Below, piece by piece: positions 52,550 through 62,464 of a DNA stretch of 64,000 nt (the first letter of the stretch is position 1; each line of letters opens with the position of its first letter). Source of the stretch: a bacterium (GTDB lineage Bacteria > Armatimonadota > Zipacnadia > Zipacnadales > UBA11051). The stretch is from positions 1 through 64,000 of the forward strand of contig JAUVVY010000020.1 of the NCBI GenBank assembly GCA_030604405.1. The letters run 5' to 3'. The notes beneath the pieces are model-generated. The model saw only the letters and a list, made by a program, of their open reading frames with translations, searched no databases and was not told where the DNA came from. A program made the position numbers and the translations under genes.

Positions 52550-53538
52550 GCCGCGCCGGCCTGCCTGCGGATTTCATCCATCTTCTCGAACGCCGTCTTG
52601 CCCTCATCGCTTTTTATGAACTCGCGCATCTCCTCAATGCGCTCCCCCAGATTGGGCTGGGAGGAGATAAAGGTGCCGATGCGGAACTGGCGCTCCATCT
52701 GGGCCGCGTCAGTGGAGATGTCACTGCTGCTTTCCAGGTAGGTCCGCAACTCCTCCGGGGTGATGTCAGCCTGCTTGTCGGCAAGCACCGCCATCTTCAC
52801 AAGGGCCTTGTTCAGCCCTGCCGCGTCGCCGGTCAACAGCACGGCGAAGCGGTCGGCGGTAAAATTGGCCAAGTCCATCCAGCCGCCGGCAAACAACTTG
52901 ATCATCAGCAGCGGGAACAGCAAGACCTTGAATATCGGGTTGGCGTTGGTGATGTAGTTTATCGCCAGCGTGGTGCGGACATGGTGGGAATTGATGTGTC
53001 CTATCTCATGGGCGATGAGCGCACTGAGGTCATCCTCTTCCAGGTCGTCGCGCAGTCCTGTTGAGACTACAATGGTGCCGGGGCCACCCGGGATGGTGTA
53101 AATGTAGGGCGCCTCGTCCTGCAGGAGATACATATTCGGCAGCTTCATTCCGGCCAGCTTGACATGGTCGGCCAGCACCCGGTGCAATTCTGGGTAGTTA
53201 TTGGGCATGACCTTCGCCTGCCGGCCCACTTGCTTGATGTCCGCGGCCGAATGTCTGGTAGCCAAGATGTTAGCGGCCAGAATGGCTAGCCAGGGGAAAA
53301 CTACAATCACGACGGTTGCCCAGATAGGCCAGCCGATCCCGCCCAAGCCTGACCACTGCTTCTCTCCGAAAAGACTGGCTCTGAAGACGAACGCCATAAC
53401 ACCCGCCCAGATGAACAACCCCAGAGTGATACCTATAGCAGTCCAGTAGCCGTTCTTTTCACCTGGAAACTGATAGTCAGTCAACTTCAGTTTCAGTTCT
53501 TCTTTTTTCTTCCGTCTGCGCCTGCTCTTTCGTGCCAT
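52531..53538 (-). CDS. M48 family membrane metallopeptidase
   Basis: 335 residues. A basic N-terminus is followed by two transmembrane segments near residues 33-55 and 68-92, and then the protease domain with the zinc motif HEIGH (AHEIGHINSHHV). Further on come GGWMDLANFTADRF (third zinc ligand Glu/Asp region) and GTIVVSTGL. It is HtpX-like: an intramembrane-facing quality-control peptidase. Overlaps the CNNM gene start by one base, so it is probably co-transcribed with both CNNM genes. Confidence 0.88.
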   Translation of the reverse strand: MARKSRRRRKKKEELKLKLTDYQFPGEKNGYWTAIGITLGLFIWAGVMAFVFRASLFGEKQWSGLGGIGWPIWATVVIVVFPWLAILAANILATRHSAADIKQVGRQAKVMPNNYPELHRVLADHVKLAGMKLPNMYLLQDEAPYIYTIPGGPGTIVVSTGLRDDLEEDDLSALIAHEIGHINSHHVRTTLAINYITNANPIFKVLLFPLLMIKLFAGGWMDLANFTADRFAVLLTGDAAGLNKALVKMAVLADKQADITPEELRTYLESSSDISTDAAQMERQFRIGTFISSQPNLGERIEEMREFIKSDEGKTAFEKMDEIRRQAGAAQPASG

Positions 53539-54821
53539 CAGTCTTCGCCACCGCCTCTGAATCTAACAGTTATGCGCACTCGTTCGATGTGCTGCTCGTC
53601 GCTGTCTTCTACAGTCAGCACGACGCCGTCTATCTCAAATGCTTCCCCAGCCTTGGGAATGTGGTTGGCCAGTCCCGTTATCAGCCCGCCAATTGTGTCG
53701 TACTGGTCGTCAGGCAGTGACACCAGGAGTTGCTCGTTCACATCCTCGATCCGCTCTTTGGCCGAGACGACCGCCTCGTCAGCGCTGATCAGCACCATGT
53801 CTTGTGAGACGGTGTCGTGTTCGTCTTCGATCTCGCCGACCAGCTCTTCAAGGATGTCTTCGATGGTCACCAGGCCCTCGGTGCCGCCGAATTCGTCCAC
53901 GATGATGGCCAGATGTACGGCCCGTTCGCGCATTTCAGAGAACAATTCGTCCAACAGCTTGCTCTCCGGCACATAGAATGGCTCTCTGGCAATTGCCGCC
54001 AGGTCCACCTCCGAGCCGCCGTCTTTGAGCCTTATCAAGAGGTCGTTTGCGTAGAGGATGCCGGTTATGTTGTCCAGGGTGCCGCTGTATATTGGTATGC
54101 GCGAGTAGCCGCTTTCGATGACCACCCGCAGGATATGTTGCAGTTTGTCGTTTTCGTCAAGTGCCACAATGTCCACGCGCGGGACCATGACCTCGCTGAC
54201 CTTGGCCATGCTGAGTTCCAGGACGCTGTCAATCATCTCCCCTTCTTCGGGTTCCAGCGCGCCTTCTTCCTCACTGACGTCGGCGGCGACCCGGATCTCG
54301 TCTCTAGTCACAAAACCGATCTCGTCGCCGGCCTTTACGCCGAAAAGACGCAGTATGCCGTAGGCAATAGCGGTGATCACAACCATCGCCGGGCCGAGGA
54401 TTCTCAGCAGAATGCTCATCGGCCGCGCCACACGCAGAGCCACACGCTCGGCGAATAGCGCCCCGTAGGTCTTCGGCGCGATCTCGGCCACTATCAGCAT
54501 GAAAAACACCATGCCGATATGGATAGCTTCTTCGTGCCAGGTACCATGCACTGAAGCGCTGCGCGAAGCCAGCACGGTCATAATTGTAGAGATGGTTATG
54601 ATGCAAACATTGACCCCTACGATTATGACAGTGAGAAACTCATGGCTGCTGACCAGACCGCGCAAAAGTGCGGCTCTGGGGTCACCGCTCTTGCACAGGG
54701 CGCGTAGTCGTATGTCGCTAATCCCCAGCAAGGCGGCCTCAGAAAAGGACAGAAAACCCAGGCCAAACATGCAGGCGCCTATTACTAAGCACCCGATGAT
54801 CAAGAATAGTGGGTCTTCCAA
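53538..54821 (-). CDS. CNNM/CorC-type transporter-associated protein (HlyC/TerC-like)
   Basis: 427 residues. A DUF21/CNNM membrane domain with four probable helices (LFLIIGCLVIGACMFGLG and following) is followed by a pair of CBS domains (MVPRVDIVALDENDK, ELVGEIEDEHD) and a C-terminal CorC_HlyC domain (YDTIGGLITGL). Family members act in Mg2+/cation export. TTG start 54821 has AGGAGG upstream, although a little far. It lies directly after its paralogue. Confidence 0.88.
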   Translation of the reverse strand: MEDPLFLIIGCLVIGACMFGLGFLSFSEAALLGISDIRLRALCKSGDPRAALLRGLVSSHEFLTVIIVGVNVCIITISTIMTVLASRSASVHGTWHEEAIHIGMVFFMLIVAEIAPKTYGALFAERVALRVARPMSILLRILGPAMVVITAIAYGILRLFGVKAGDEIGFVTRDEIRVAADVSEEEGALEPEEGEMIDSVLELSMAKVSEVMVPRVDIVALDENDKLQHILRVVIESGYSRIPIYSGTLDNITGILYANDLLIRLKDGGSEVDLAAIAREPFYVPESKLLDELFSEMRERAVHLAIIVDEFGGTEGLVTIEDILEELVGEIEDEHDTVSQDMVLISADEAVVSAKERIEDVNEQLLVSLPDDQYDTIGGLITGLANHIPKAGEAFEIDGVVLTVEDSDEQHIERVRITVRFRGGGED

Positions 54822-54838
54822 CAGTTAGTTACTACCTC

Positions 54839-56116
54839 CTAAGGTTCGCTTTCCGTTACGGCTTGCGTTTCTATCACGCGAACTTTTTCGATGTGCGTGT
54901 CGGTGACCTGCTCCACAATCAGCTTCAGGCCGTTGACTTCGAAACTCTCCCCGGCCTCGGGAATTCGGCCGGCCAAATCGAGCAGCCACCCGCCCAGTGA
55001 GTCAAACTCTTCCACGGGCAGCGGCTGACGGATGTAGTTGGACAAGATGCGCAGGCTTACGCCGGCGTCACAGAGGTATTCGGTCGGGCCCAGCGGCAGT
55101 ACCTCCGGCTCCTCCTGGTCGTACTCGTCGAGGATTTCGCCGACGATTTCCTCAAGCAGGTCCTCGACCGTGATCAGGCCGGCAGTGCCGCCATACTCGT
55201 CTTTGACGATAGCCATCAACTGCCTGGCGGTCTGAAGCTGCTTGAGAGCGACATCGGCGGGCAGACCCTCAAGTATGTGGTACGCCGGGCGAGCAGCGAT
55301 TTTGCACGGCTTGTCCATCTCGCTACTGGCCAGGTAAGGCAGTAGGTCCTTTAGCGAAAGCACGCCTACGATATCGTCCGGCGTCTCGTCATACACTGGC
55401 AGCCGCGAATGTCGCGACTCAATGCCCACATCCAGAGCGTGCTGCAAGCTGTCGCTTTCTTCGACACAGACCATGTCACGGCGCGGGGTCATGACTTCCG
55501 TGACCGTCTGGTCCCCGAACTCCAGGACCCCGCGTAGCATTCGCCGCTCGGAGGCATCTAGTTCGCCCTGTTCCTCGCCGGCCTCGATCATCTCCTTCAA
55601 GTGGTCTTCACTGACGCTTGGCAGCACAGTGGTGGCATACACTCCGAACAGCCGCAGCAGGCCACGCGCGGCACTTGACATGATGAAGACAAGCGGGGTC
55701 AGGAGAACGGAGAGCACGAACACCGGCACGCCGGTGATGCGGATCGCGCGTTCGGGACTGGCGACGGCCCAGTGCATCGGCGTGGCCTCGCAAAACACCA
55801 ACACGATGCACGTCATCGTCACAAGGGCAATCCCGGGACCGATCGCTGCGCCGACCCAATCGGTGGCCACACCGGTGGCAATGCGCTCGGCCATGTAGTT
55901 ACACGTCGTGATGCCGAGTAGCAACACGGAAAGCAGCAGCGCACGACGGCCATGCAGATAGGACACCACACGTGCCGCCCACCCCCCGCTTTCACGCCAT
56001 TGCTCAACCCGGCTGCGTCTGATTGCCAGAAATGCGATCTCCGAAGCCGTGAAAAAGGCTGAGGCGAAAAGTAACAGTAGTATTGTCAATAGCTGACCAG
56101 TAGCGGTCAATGTCAA
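54839..56116 (-). CDS. CNNM/CorC-type transporter-associated protein (second copy)
   Basis: 425 residues with the same plan as the downstream gene: DUF21 membrane region ([18 protein letters not shown]), tandem CBS ([41 protein letters not shown]) and CorC_HlyC domain ([13 protein letters not shown]). The two genes are a tandem duplication, but have diverged strongly. TTG start with GGAGGGGG about ten bases upstream. First of the three-gene M48/CNNM unit. Confidence 0.88.
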   Translation of the reverse strand: MTLTATGQLLTILLLLFASAFFTASEIAFLAIRRSRVEQWRESGGWAARVVSYLHGRRALLLSVLLLGITTCNYMAERIATGVATDWVGAAIGPGIALVTMTCIVLVFCEATPMHWAVASPERAIRITGVPVFVLSVLLTPLVFIMSSAARGLLRLFGVYATTVLPSVSEDHLKEMIEAGEEQGELDASERRMLRGVLEFGDQTVTEVMTPRRDMVCVEESDSLQHALDVGIESRHSRLPVYDETPDDIVGVLSLKDLLPYLASSEMDKPCKIAARPAYHILEGLPADVALKQLQTARQLMAIVKDEYGGTAGLITVEDLLEEIVGEILDEYDQEEPEVLPLGPTEYLCDAGVSLRILSNYIRQPLPVEEFDSLGGWLLDLAGRIPEAGESFEVNGLKLIVEQVTDTHIEKVRVIETQAVTESEP

Positions 56117-56478
56117 TTACGCCGGGCCCCCTCCGCAGGATGCTGTGCATCCTCGCGAGCCAACAACCAAACCCCGATTATCGGTGCCAACGATTATATC
56201 ATACAGCTTTGCGCAGGCAAAGCCTGCAAATGCTAAACTACTGCAATAGTTCCCTGCCGCCAGCCGGTTTACCTGCCGTCACTGCGGCGCTACGAGCGGC
56301 AAAGCGGCGTGGCGATCGGCAGTAAGCTGTACCGCGAAAGTGCCCTTTGCCATGAGTCCCAGCCCTAAACGCGCGATACCGCGCCGTGTTGGCGCGGTAT
56401 CACATAATCCGTCAACATGATGAAAGCACATGTCGGTGACATAAGTTCATAGTTACAAGCCCTGACCGTATGGCCAGC
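56117..56478. other. Intergenic region after the ribosomal operon
   Basis: No gene. A hairpin GATACCGCGCC (56375-56385) pairs with 56391-56401 around a GTGTT loop, 78 bases after the rpsI stop. It would be the end of the alpha-operon transcript. No T-run follows. The rest (56117-56374) may hold a promoter for the CNNM unit that I could not place with confidence. Confidence 0.5.
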
Positions 56479-56874
56479 CTAGCGCTTCGAGAACTGCTTG
56501 CGGCGGCGTGCGCCCCGGCAGAACTGCTTCTTGCGCTCTTTGGCTCGCGGGTCACGCGTTAACAGGCCGAGCGGCCCCAGCTTCAAGCGATTGGTCTCGT
56601 CCATATCCACCAGCGCCTTGGCAATGCCGTGACGCAGCGCGTCGGCCTGTCCGGCAATGCCGCCACCCTTGGTGTATGCTCTGATGCTCACTTTATCTTC
56701 ATTCTGAGTGGCAGCCAGAGGTTGCCTGGCCCGATCAACAAGCGCGAAGCGGACAAAGTACTCTTCCATCGGCACATCATTGACAATGAACTCGCCATCG
56801 CCAGGGCTGATCCATACGCGAGCGATCGAGGTCTTGCGCCGACCCGTACCATACGCAGTCTGTGTGTCCAGCAA
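56479..56874 (-). CDS. rpsI: 30S ribosomal protein S9
   Basis: 131 residues, normal length. YGTGRRKTSIARVWI at the N-terminus, and KGGGIAGQADALRHGIAKAL; the C-terminal tail ends RRKQFSKR, the P-site-contacting end. Follows rplM by 53 bases, the usual rplM-rpsI pair. Confidence 0.97.
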   Translation of the reverse strand: MLDTQTAYGTGRRKTSIARVWISPGDGEFIVNDVPMEEYFVRFALVDRARQPLAATQNEDKVSIRAYTKGGGIAGQADALRHGIAKALVDMDETNRLKLGPLGLLTRDPRAKERKKQFCRGARRRKQFSKR

Positions 56875-56927
56875 AGTTGGTCCTCCTCAAGTTCGTTGCA
56901 GTTTGCCTGGCACAGTTCAGAGAACGC

Positions 56928-57365
56928 CTACATCTCCAGCGGCTTGGGCTCCTGGGCTTCATGGGGATGCTCAGAATCCGCGTACACTTTCAGCTTGCGC
57001 AGCATCTGGCGGCCCAGCACGTTGTGCGGCAGCATCCCCTTTATCGCCTTGATGATGACTTTCTCGGGCTGCTCGGCCAAGAAGTGGCGGTACTGCTGCT
57101 CCTTCAGGTGGCCGGGCCGGGTGCTGGCACGGTAGTAGATCTTCTGCCGCAGCTTGTCACCAGTCAGCATCACTTCAGAGGCATCGGTAACGATGACGAA
57201 ATCGCCGGTGTCCACGTGCGGCGTATAGATCGGCTTGTGCTTGCCGCGCAGCACCGACGCCACCTTGGCGGCCAGACGGCCCAGCGCAATGCCCCGGGCG
57301 CTGATTATCCACCAGTCCCTGGTGATGTCTTGTTCTTTTGCGGATCTAGTCCTCATGCCATTCAT
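56928..57365 (-). CDS. rplM: 50S ribosomal protein L13
   Basis: 145 residues. DWWIISARGIALGRLAAKVA near the start, HVDTGDFVIVTDASEVMLTG, and VIIKAIKGMLPHNVLGR. ATG 57365 has GGAGG eight bases upstream, better than the TTG-like longer frame to 57401. Directly after truA. Confidence 0.97.
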   Translation of the reverse strand: MNGMRTRSAKEQDITRDWWIISARGIALGRLAAKVASVLRGKHKPIYTPHVDTGDFVIVTDASEVMLTGDKLRQKIYYRASTRPGHLKEQQYRHFLAEQPEKVIIKAIKGMLPHNVLGRQMLRKLKVYADSEHPHEAQEPKPLEM

Positions 57366-57404
57366 TGCAGAAGCCTCCGATGGGCTTGTAGCCAACACCA
57401 CAGT

Positions 57405-58139
57405 CTAATATTCCACTTTCACCAGGCACAGGCCCTGCGGTGGCGCAGGAGGCGGTGCTTGTGCACGGTCGCGGCCCTCAAGAATTGCTGCCACATCCGC
57501 TACCACAAGCCTGCCCTTGCCTGCCTCTACCAGGGCGCCCATGATGTTTCTGACCATCATGTACAAGAACCCGTCACCGCCGATGCGACTCTCAATCAGC
57601 TCGCCTTCTGTTTCGATGTCCAGCCGACAGATTTCGCGGACCGTGGTCTGCGCGGAGCCACCGGCAGCGGCGAAGGCGGCAAAATCGTGCCTCCCCAGTA
57701 GCGGCTCAGCCGCCTGCCGCATTGCCTCGACGTCTAGTAGTTCCCCCACATGCCATGCATACCGGCTGATAAACGGCGAGCGCAGCGGCCGGTTGAGAAT
57801 TCGGTAAGAATACAGCTTTCCCGTCGCGCTGTAGCATGGGTGAAAGTCTGCAGGCACCTCGGTACATGCCGCGGCCGCTATCGCCGGTGGCAGGATGTCG
57901 TTTACGGCCTTCAGGAGGGCTGCTTCCGGGATGGGGTTGTCGGTCTGAAACGCGATTACCTGGCCCATCGCGTGCACCCCTGCGTCGGTGCGACCGGCGC
58001 CGATAACCCTGACCTGATGTTGTAAAAGTTCACTTAGCGCTGTTTCCAACTCGGCCTGAACTGTCCACACTTGCGGCTGTATCTGAAACCCGGCATACTC
58101 GGTGCCGTCGTACTGAACCGTAAGCGCAATGTGGCGCAT
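57405..58139 (-). CDS. truA: tRNA pseudouridine synthase A
   Basis: Converts U38-40 of the tRNA anticodon stem to pseudouridine. 244 residues. The catalytic Asp lies in GAGRTDAGVHAMGQV. YDGTEYAGFQIQP and FLYMMVRNIMGALVEAG complete the family signature. GGAGCATGCAAA precedes ATG 58139. Between rplQ and rplM, its normal place in many genomes. Confidence 0.95.
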   Translation of the reverse strand: MRHIALTVQYDGTEYAGFQIQPQVWTVQAELETALSELLQHQVRVIGAGRTDAGVHAMGQVIAFQTDNPIPEAALLKAVNDILPPAIAAAACTEVPADFHPCYSATGKLYSYRILNRPLRSPFISRYAWHVGELLDVEAMRQAAEPLLGRHDFAAFAAAGGSAQTTVREICRLDIETEGELIESRIGGDGFLYMMVRNIMGALVEAGKGRLVVADVAAILEGRDRAQAPPPAPPQGLCLVKVEY

Positions 58140-58157
58140 TTTGCATGCTCCGGACCG

Positions 58158-58511
58158 CTACTCAGTCAATTCGAGGATAGCCATCTGGGTGCCATCGCCG
58201 CGCTGCTTGCCGGCGCGGATGACGCGGGTGTAGCCACCCTCGCGGTCAGCGAAACGCCTGGCGATCTCATCGAAAAGATGAGCGACCAGATCAGCGTCCC
58301 TGATCTGGGCCAGGACCTGCCGGCGTGCGGCCAGGTCTCCACGCTTAGCCAAAGTAATCATCCTGTCGGCAAGCCGGCTGGTTTCCTTCGCCTTGGCCAG
58401 AGTTGTCTTTATCTGGTCGTACTTGAACAGTGCGGCCACTTCCGCACGCAGCAATGCCAGCCGCTGCTGTGTTGATCTGTTTAGTTTGCGATGGTCTTTG
58501 CGGTGTTTCAT
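58158..58511 (-). CDS. rplQ: 50S ribosomal protein L17
   Basis: 117 residues. KLNRSTQQRLALLRAEVAAL near the N-terminus and TTLAKAKETSRLADRMITLAK. The C-terminus GDGTQMAILELTE is typical. Follows rpoA by 11 bases. Confidence 0.96.
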   Translation of the reverse strand: MKHRKDHRKLNRSTQQRLALLRAEVAALFKYDQIKTTLAKAKETSRLADRMITLAKRGDLAARRQVLAQIRDADLVAHLFDEIARRFADREGGYTRVIRAGKQRGDGTQMAILELTE

Positions 58512-58522
58512 TACATCTGCCT

Positions 58523-59488
58523 CTATTCCTCTTCATCACCTGCGTCGGCCAGATGCATGTCATAGCTTTCGAGCCGCTGGATGACTTCTTCAAGCGACCG
58601 TTTGCCGAAGTTGCGGATGTTGAGGAGTTCCTCCTCGGTTCTCTGCACCAGTTCGCCGAGGCTGTTGACGTTTTCTTTCTTGAGACAGTTGAAGGTGCGG
58701 ACCGAGAAGTCCACGTCTTCGATGGGAATATCATGATGCTTTTCGGCGACCAGTTCTTCCTCGACGGCCTCCGCCTCGTCTTCAAGCAACTCTTCGGTCA
58801 CGTCCATGAATATCCGCACATAGGACCACAACTCGCGGGCAGCCATGCGCAGAGCTTCATCGGGGCTAACTGAGCCATCGCCCCACAGCTCCAGGATCAG
58901 CCGATCGAGGTCGGTGCGGCTGCCCAGACGAGTGGCCTCGACACGGAAGCCGGCCCGATGGATCGGCGAGAACACTGAATCTATGGGAAGCACGTCAACA
59001 CCGCGTTTACCGCGAGGGCGCTCGTCGGCCTGCACGTAGCCGACGCCCCGCTCGACCCACATGTCAATTTCCAACTCAGCGTCGTCGGCGGCGATCTCTG
59101 CAATGCGCAACTCCGGGTTGACGACTTCAACGCCAGGCGGCGTCTGGATGTCTGCAACCAGCACTTCGCCCTGGCCCTTGGCCCGGATCTGCAGCACAAG
59201 CTCCTCGTCTTCAGCGGCCTCTGCGGTAATGCGGACCGCGATTTCCTTGATATTGAGCATGATCTCGGTGCTGTCTTCCACGATGCCCGAAATGGTACTG
59301 AACTCGTGAAGCACGCCGTTGATCCGCACATCTGTGACCGCGGCCCCCGCGATGTGGGCCAGCACGACGCGGCGGAAGGCACTTCCGAGGGTGTTGCCGT
59401 AGCCCCGCTCCAGCGGCTCAATGGCGAACTTGCCGTACTTGTCATCTAGATGTAGCGCACGTACGTTAGGGCTAATTCCTTCTTGCAT
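58523..59488 (-). CDS. rpoA: RNA polymerase alpha subunit
   Basis: 321 residues. The N-terminal dimerisation domain contains FAIEPLERGYGNTLGSAFRR, and the C-terminal domain (EDVDFSVRTFNCLKKENVNSLG) binds UP-elements and activators. ATG 59488 is set because GGGAG lies seven bases before it; two codons upstream (GTG CTG) abut the Shine-Dalgarno. Confidence 0.97.
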   Translation of the reverse strand: MQEGISPNVRALHLDDKYGKFAIEPLERGYGNTLGSAFRRVVLAHIAGAAVTDVRINGVLHEFSTISGIVEDSTEIMLNIKEIAVRITAEAAEDEELVLQIRAKGQGEVLVADIQTPPGVEVVNPELRIAEIAADDAELEIDMWVERGVGYVQADERPRGKRGVDVLPIDSVFSPIHRAGFRVEATRLGSRTDLDRLILELWGDGSVSPDEALRMAARELWSYVRIFMDVTEELLEDEAEAVEEELVAEKHHDIPIEDVDFSVRTFNCLKKENVNSLGELVQRTEEELLNIRNFGKRSLEEVIQRLESYDMHLADAGDEEE

Positions 59489-59560
59489 CAGCACACTCCC
59501 TTGCCTGGCTACTTACATTCCGAGCTTGAATGTAGCCGCCTCTACTGCCGACATCGGACA

Positions 59561-60193
59561 CTATCGGGAGTAGAACTCGATAACCTGCTGTTCGTCAGCG
59601 CCGGTTTCAATCTTGTCGGGCTCCGGTAGCCCTACCACGGTAACGGTTGCATTCTCCAGGTCCGCTTGTAGCCATTCCGGCGGCGCAACGGCGCCAGCGT
59701 TGGCTATGGCCTGTGCGATGGGCACGATCTCGCGGCTCTTTTCCCTTACTTTGATAATGTCGCCGGGCCGCACCGAGAATGACGGGATGTTGACAATGCG
59801 ATCGTTGACGGTTATGTGGCGGTGGTTAACGACCTGACGCGCCTGGGCTCTGCTGACAGCCAGGCCGGCCCGATAGACGACATTATCCAGCCGGCACTCG
59901 AGTGCCTGAACCAGCAATTCGCTGGTAACACCATCTCTGCGCTCAGCCTGCCGCACATAGCGGCGGAACTGCTTCTCCAGCAGGCCATAGACGGTCTTCA
60001 TCTTCTGCTTTTCACGCAATTGCAGGGCATAGTCGCTGGGACGGCGCCTGCGCCGGTCGTCACCAAACATGCCGGGGGCATAGCCCTTCCTCTCAAAGGT
60101 ACACTTTGGTGACTGACACTTCTGGCCTTTGAGGAATAGCTTCTTGCCCTCTCTGCGACACAGCCGGCACGCGGCCGCTCGATATCTAGCCAT
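59561..60193 (-). CDS. rpsD: 30S ribosomal protein S4
   Basis: 210 residues, the long bacterial form with an N-terminal zinc motif (CRLCRREGKKLF, then QKCQSPKC), followed by the S4 RNA-binding domain (ECRLDNVVYRAGLAVSRAQARQVV). It nucleates the 30S subunit body. GGAGG 10 bases before ATG 60193. Confidence 0.97.
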   Translation of the reverse strand: MARYRAAACRLCRREGKKLFLKGQKCQSPKCTFERKGYAPGMFGDDRRRRRPSDYALQLREKQKMKTVYGLLEKQFRRYVRQAERRDGVTSELLVQALECRLDNVVYRAGLAVSRAQARQVVNHRHITVNDRIVNIPSFSVRPGDIIKVREKSREIVPIAQAIANAGAVAPPEWLQADLENATVTVVGLPEPDKIETGADEQQVIEFYSR

Positions 60194-60240
60194 TTAAGCT
60201 GGCCCTCCTCCGATGAATCCGATACGGCGATAGCTCCGGT

Positions 60241-60636
60241 TCACACCCGACGCCGCTTAGGTGGCCGGCAGCCGTTGTGCGGAATCGGTGTCACGTCTTT
60301 GATTGTGCCGATGGCCAGGCCGGCAGCCTCCAGCGCACGAATGGCGGTTTCGCGACCCGAGCCCGGGCCCTTGACCAAGCAGTCAACCCGCTGAACGCCG
60401 AACTCCTGGGCTTTGCGGACAACGCTTTCGGCGGCCAACTGGGCGGCAAAGGGCGTGTTCTTCTTGGTGCCCTGGAAGCCAATGGTTCCAGCGCTGGCCC
60501 AGCACAGCACATTGCCCTGTTGGTCGGCAATAGATATTATCGTGTTGTTGAACGTTGACTTGATATAGGCTCGGCCGTACGGCACCTGCCTCTTCGTTTT
60601 CCTTGCGCTTTCACTCTGCGAGTTCTCTGTTGCCAT
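60241..60636 (-). CDS. rpsK: 30S ribosomal protein S11
   Basis: 131 residues. [19 protein letters not shown] and the C-terminal basic end [17 protein letters not shown] are diagnostic. GGAGG before ATG 60636. Confidence 0.97.
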   Translation of the reverse strand: MATENSQSESARKTKRQVPYGRAYIKSTFNNTIISIADQQGNVLCWASAGTIGFQGTKKNTPFAAQLAAESVVRKAQEFGVQRVDCLVKGPGSGRETAIRALEAAGLAIGTIKDVTPIPHNGCRPPKRRRV

Positions 60637-60685
60637 TAGCCTGCCTCCAAGTATCGCAACGGCTTACTGACTGGCGGTCTGACGC

Positions 60686-61069
60686 CTATTTCTTGACTGC
60701 TGTGCGCTTGTGGATGGAGACGGTCTTGCGCCTGCCTTTGCGCGTGCGGGCGTTGGTGCGCGTGCGCTGGCCTCTGACTGGCAGTCCGCGGCGATGGCGC
60801 TGGCCGCGATAGGTGCCGATCTCAATCAGCCGCTGAATATTGCTTTGTACCTCGCGGCGCTTGTCACCCTCGATGGTGTAGTCGCGCTCTATGATCTCAC
60901 GCAGCTTGGCTGCCTCCTCCTCCGTGATGTCACGCATGCGCGTGTCTTCCGAGATCCCTGCGTCTCGGCAGATTTTTGTCGCGGTTGACCGGCCGATGCC
61001 ATATATGTAGGTCAAAGCGATTTCCAGACGCTTGTCGCGGGGCAGATCTACACCTGCAATTCTGGGCAT
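60686..61069 (-). CDS. rpsM: 30S ribosomal protein S13
   Basis: 127 residues. [20 protein letters not shown] at the N-terminus, [16 protein letters not shown] (helix-turn-helix-like) and [19 protein letters not shown] at the C-terminus. AGGAGG before ATG 61069. Confidence 0.97.
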   Translation of the reverse strand: MPRIAGVDLPRDKRLEIALTYIYGIGRSTATKICRDAGISEDTRMRDITEEEAAKLREIIERDYTIEGDKRREVQSNIQRLIEIGTYRGQRHRRGLPVRGQRTRTNARTRKGRRKTVSIHKRTAVKK

Positions 61070-61087
61070 GGCAATTCCTCCTATTGT

Positions 61088-61144
61088 GTCGGGCTCAAAG
61101 CTCGTCCTGCGCGAAGTCGAAGCAGAAGCCCGATCTACCCGATA
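61088..61144. repeat. REP-like element within the ribosomal operon
   Basis: A degenerate copy of the family (GTCGGGCTCAAAGCTCG at 61088, AGCCCGATCTACCCGATA at its right end) lies in the unusually wide 140-base gap between rpmJ and rpsM. The other gaps in this cluster are between 10 and 100 bases. Confidence 0.55.
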
Positions 61145-61209
61145 ATCGTTATAGGCATGGGCGAACTGAACCGCCGATCGGCCTGGCTGAAACGGGCCTG
61201 GTCCTCAGC

Positions 61210-61332
61210 TCAGCCCTGTCGCTGCTTGTGCCTTGGGTTCTCACAGATTACGCGCACAACGCCTTTGCGCCGCACGATCTTGCACTTATCACAACGCTTT
61301 TTCACTGAAGCCTGTACTTTCACGATAGCCAT
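61210..61332 (-). CDS. rpmJ: 50S ribosomal protein L36
   Basis: A 40-residue protein that begins [17 protein letters not shown]. It carries the zinc-binding set Cys14, Cys17, Cys30 and His35 (ICENPRH), the C+ form. Between infA and rpsM, its usual place. Too short for most automatic reading-frame calls. Confidence 0.95.
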   Translation of the reverse strand: MAIVKVQASVKKRCDKCKIVRRKGVVRVICENPRHKQRQG

Positions 61333-61396
61333 CCTATCCTCACCACGCCAGGTCATGCGGCGAGGCTTAAGTCAAATTGTTCGCTGCGCTCCCGGA

Positions 61397-61621
61397 CTAT
61401 TTGTGCAGCCAAGTGATCCGTCCCCGGGTCAGGTCATAGGGCGAAAGCTCCACCGTCACCTTGTCACCGGCCATGATGCGGATAAAGCGCATTCGGATCT
61501 TGCCGGAAACGTGTGCCAGCACTTCATGCCCATTCTCCAACTCCACCCGGAACTTGGCGTCGGGCAACTTTTCCTTCACCGTACCCAGAGCGCGGATCGC
61601 TTTGCTATCTTTTTTTGCCAT
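61397..61621 (-). CDS. infA: Translation initiation factor IF-1
   Basis: 74 residues, one S1-like OB fold. [20 protein letters not shown] and [20 protein letters not shown] match IF-1. Between map and rpmJ. Confidence 0.97.
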   Translation of the reverse strand: MAKKDSKAIRALGTVKEKLPDAKFRVELENGHEVLAHVSGKIRMRFIRIMAGDKVTVELSPYDLTRGRITWLHK

Positions 61622-61638
61622 CTGGCGGTTGCGTCACC

Positions 61639-62430
61639 TCAAGTACGCGGCGTGAGTATCCGCGATTCATCCTTGGTCACCACTATTGTGTGCTCAAAGT
61701 GGGCACTGAGACTACCGTCAGCGGTCCGTGTCGTCCAGCAGTCTTCGTCCACTGCTATTTCGGGTCCGCCTATGTTGATCATCGGCTCGATAGCCAGGGT
61801 CATTCCCGGACGCAGGCGCAGCTCATATTCCGGAAATTCACCGGGCTCATAATAGTTGGGCACCTGCGGCGGCTCATGCATTTGCCGCCCAATGCCGTGG
61901 CCTAACAATTGCCGTACAATACTGTAACCGTGAGCCTCGACATGCTCCTGTATCGCTATTGAAATCTCCTTCAGCGTGTTCCCGGCAACGGCTTGAGCAA
62001 TGCCAAGGTACAGAGCCTCTTCGGCGACCTGTAACAGCTTGCGGGCCTCTTCAGAGACCTCGCCGATGGCCTTCGTGGCCGCATTGTCCCCGTGAAATCC
62101 GCCCTCAAAGTAGGCTCCCACATCAATTCCGACGATGTCGCCCGCCTTTACCCGCAACTCATCGCTGGGGATGCCGTGGACGACCACGTCGTTGATCGAG
62201 ATGCACGTGCTCGCCGGGTAGCCGCGGAAGCCCTTGAAACTGGGAAATGCTCCTGCTTCCCGGATTGCCTGCTCCGTCGCCCGATCAACTTTCAAGGTAC
62301 TCACGCCAGGAACCAGCATCGCCAATGCTGTTTGCAAAGCCTGCGCAGCTATTGCTCCGGCCTGCGCCATGGCCTCGATCTCGCCTGAGCTCTTGCGTAT
62401 TACCCCGCCACGTTTGCTCCGTCCATACAT
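61639..62430 (-). CDS. map: Methionine aminopeptidase (type I)
   Basis: 263 residues. Dinuclear metal site: GDIVGIDVGAYFEGGFHGDN (Asp pair), GHGIGRQMHEPPQVPNY (His) and LAIEPMI (Glu), with a final Glu in EHTIVVTKD. Removes N-terminal Met from nascent proteins. ATG 62430 is used; a TTG frame would overlap the adk end by 17 bases. The N-terminal residues MYGRSKRGGVI are not conserved. Confidence 0.94.
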   Translation of the reverse strand: MYGRSKRGGVIRKSSGEIEAMAQAGAIAAQALQTALAMLVPGVSTLKVDRATEQAIREAGAFPSFKGFRGYPASTCISINDVVVHGIPSDELRVKAGDIVGIDVGAYFEGGFHGDNAATKAIGEVSEEARKLLQVAEEALYLGIAQAVAGNTLKEISIAIQEHVEAHGYSIVRQLLGHGIGRQMHEPPQVPNYYEPGEFPEYELRLRPGMTLAIEPMINIGGPEIAVDEDCWTTRTADGSLSAHFEHTIVVTKDESRILTPRT

Positions 62431-62464
62431 ACTGTCAAGTGCCCCAAATGCCTGCCTGAGCCCA

